In this document: positions 5,397 to 5,497 of the stretch, piece by piece
Numbering within the stretch: the first letter of the stretch is position 1
Layout of the letters: every line of letters starts with the position of its first letter
From: Phycisphaerae bacterium
GTDB lineage: Bacteria; Planctomycetota; Phycisphaerae; UBA1845
Direction: 5' to 3'
Assembly: GCA_029260155.1 (NCBI GenBank)
Contig: JAJDDU010000586.1
Coordinates: 1-5,497, forward strand
DNA: 5,497 nucleotides
Program-made: the position numbers and the translations under genes
The notes under the pieces: model-generated
Databases searched by the model: none
What the model was told of the DNA's origin: nothing
The model's input: the letters and a program-made list of their open reading frames with translations, nothing else

Positions 5397-5497
5397 TCAG
5401 CCGAAGACCGGTTCCAGTTTGAGGCTCTTTCGGATGACGGTCAGTTGGCCTACGTGGAGCGTCTCGTGGCACGCAACGCCGTGCATCAGGGCGGCTA
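5397..5497 (-). CDS. DinB/YfiT-like protein, C-terminal 32 residues only
   Basis: On the minus strand a frame enters from the right edge and reads AALMHGVACHETLHVGQLTV then IRKSLKLEPVFG, ending at TGA (5399-5397). The pattern H-E-x-x-H-x-G-Q-L followed by a helix with R/K and Leu and a short end is the usual last helix of DinB-superfamily four-helix-bundle proteins, where these histidines contribute to a divalent-metal site. Family members are typically 150-180 residues, so about 80 % of the gene lies outside the window. Many act as thiol-dependent transferases or detoxification enzymes, but the substrate cannot be judged from this fragment. It converges on the secreted repeat protein, with 58 bases between the stop codons and no obvious terminator hairpin. 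Confidence 0.8.
   Translation of the reverse strand, partial: AALMHGVACHETLHVGQLTVIRKSLKLEPVFG

Overview
The window is GC-rich (roughly 60 % or more by eye) bacterial DNA, most likely from a free-living member of the Planctomycetota or a similar environmental lineage. That guess rests on the secreted protein built from degenerate decapeptide repeats, the palindromic dispersed repeats, the weak Shine-Dalgarno usage and the paired membrane GTPases. It is an inference from style, not a phylogenetic result.

Layout from left to right. Bases 1-84 (minus strand) hold the 5' part of a cobalamin riboswitch, preceded by a sigma70-type promoter at 92-119. The gene it controls lies off the left edge and is transcribed leftwards. 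Bases 197-292 form a long imperfect palindrome of the dispersed 'CATTCCGAGC...GAGGAATC' type. An open frame runs through all of this into the first GTPase gene, but bases 26-346 are best read as non-coding.

The core is a two-gene unit on the plus strand. GTPase A (347-1990) and GTPase B (1994-3895) are each a G domain followed by helical sequence and hydrophobic C-terminal segments. They are separated by 3 bases, and a clear AGGAG for B lies inside the end of A. This is the tandem membrane-GTPase layout seen in bacterial dynamin-like pairs. The two are unequal: B has a textbook NKMD and SAK, while A has NRTE at the G4 position. A also carries a C10 homopolymer 17 bases before its P-loop codons. 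The last ~30 codons of B run through a palindromic repeat and a sequence resembling an antisense, degraded tRNA, so its natural C-terminus has probably been replaced.

After a 228-base gap comes a secreted protein (4124-5338): signal peptide, N-terminal module, sixteen decapeptide repeats with clear traces of recent DNA duplication, and a cysteine-containing C-terminal domain. Converging on it from the right edge is the last 32 codons of a DinB/YfiT-like protein (5397-5497, minus), recognised from its HExxHxGQ motif.

The GTPase pair is the only part that looks like a multi-gene system. The riboswitch-controlled gene, the secreted repeat protein and the DinB-like gene appear to be independent neighbours.
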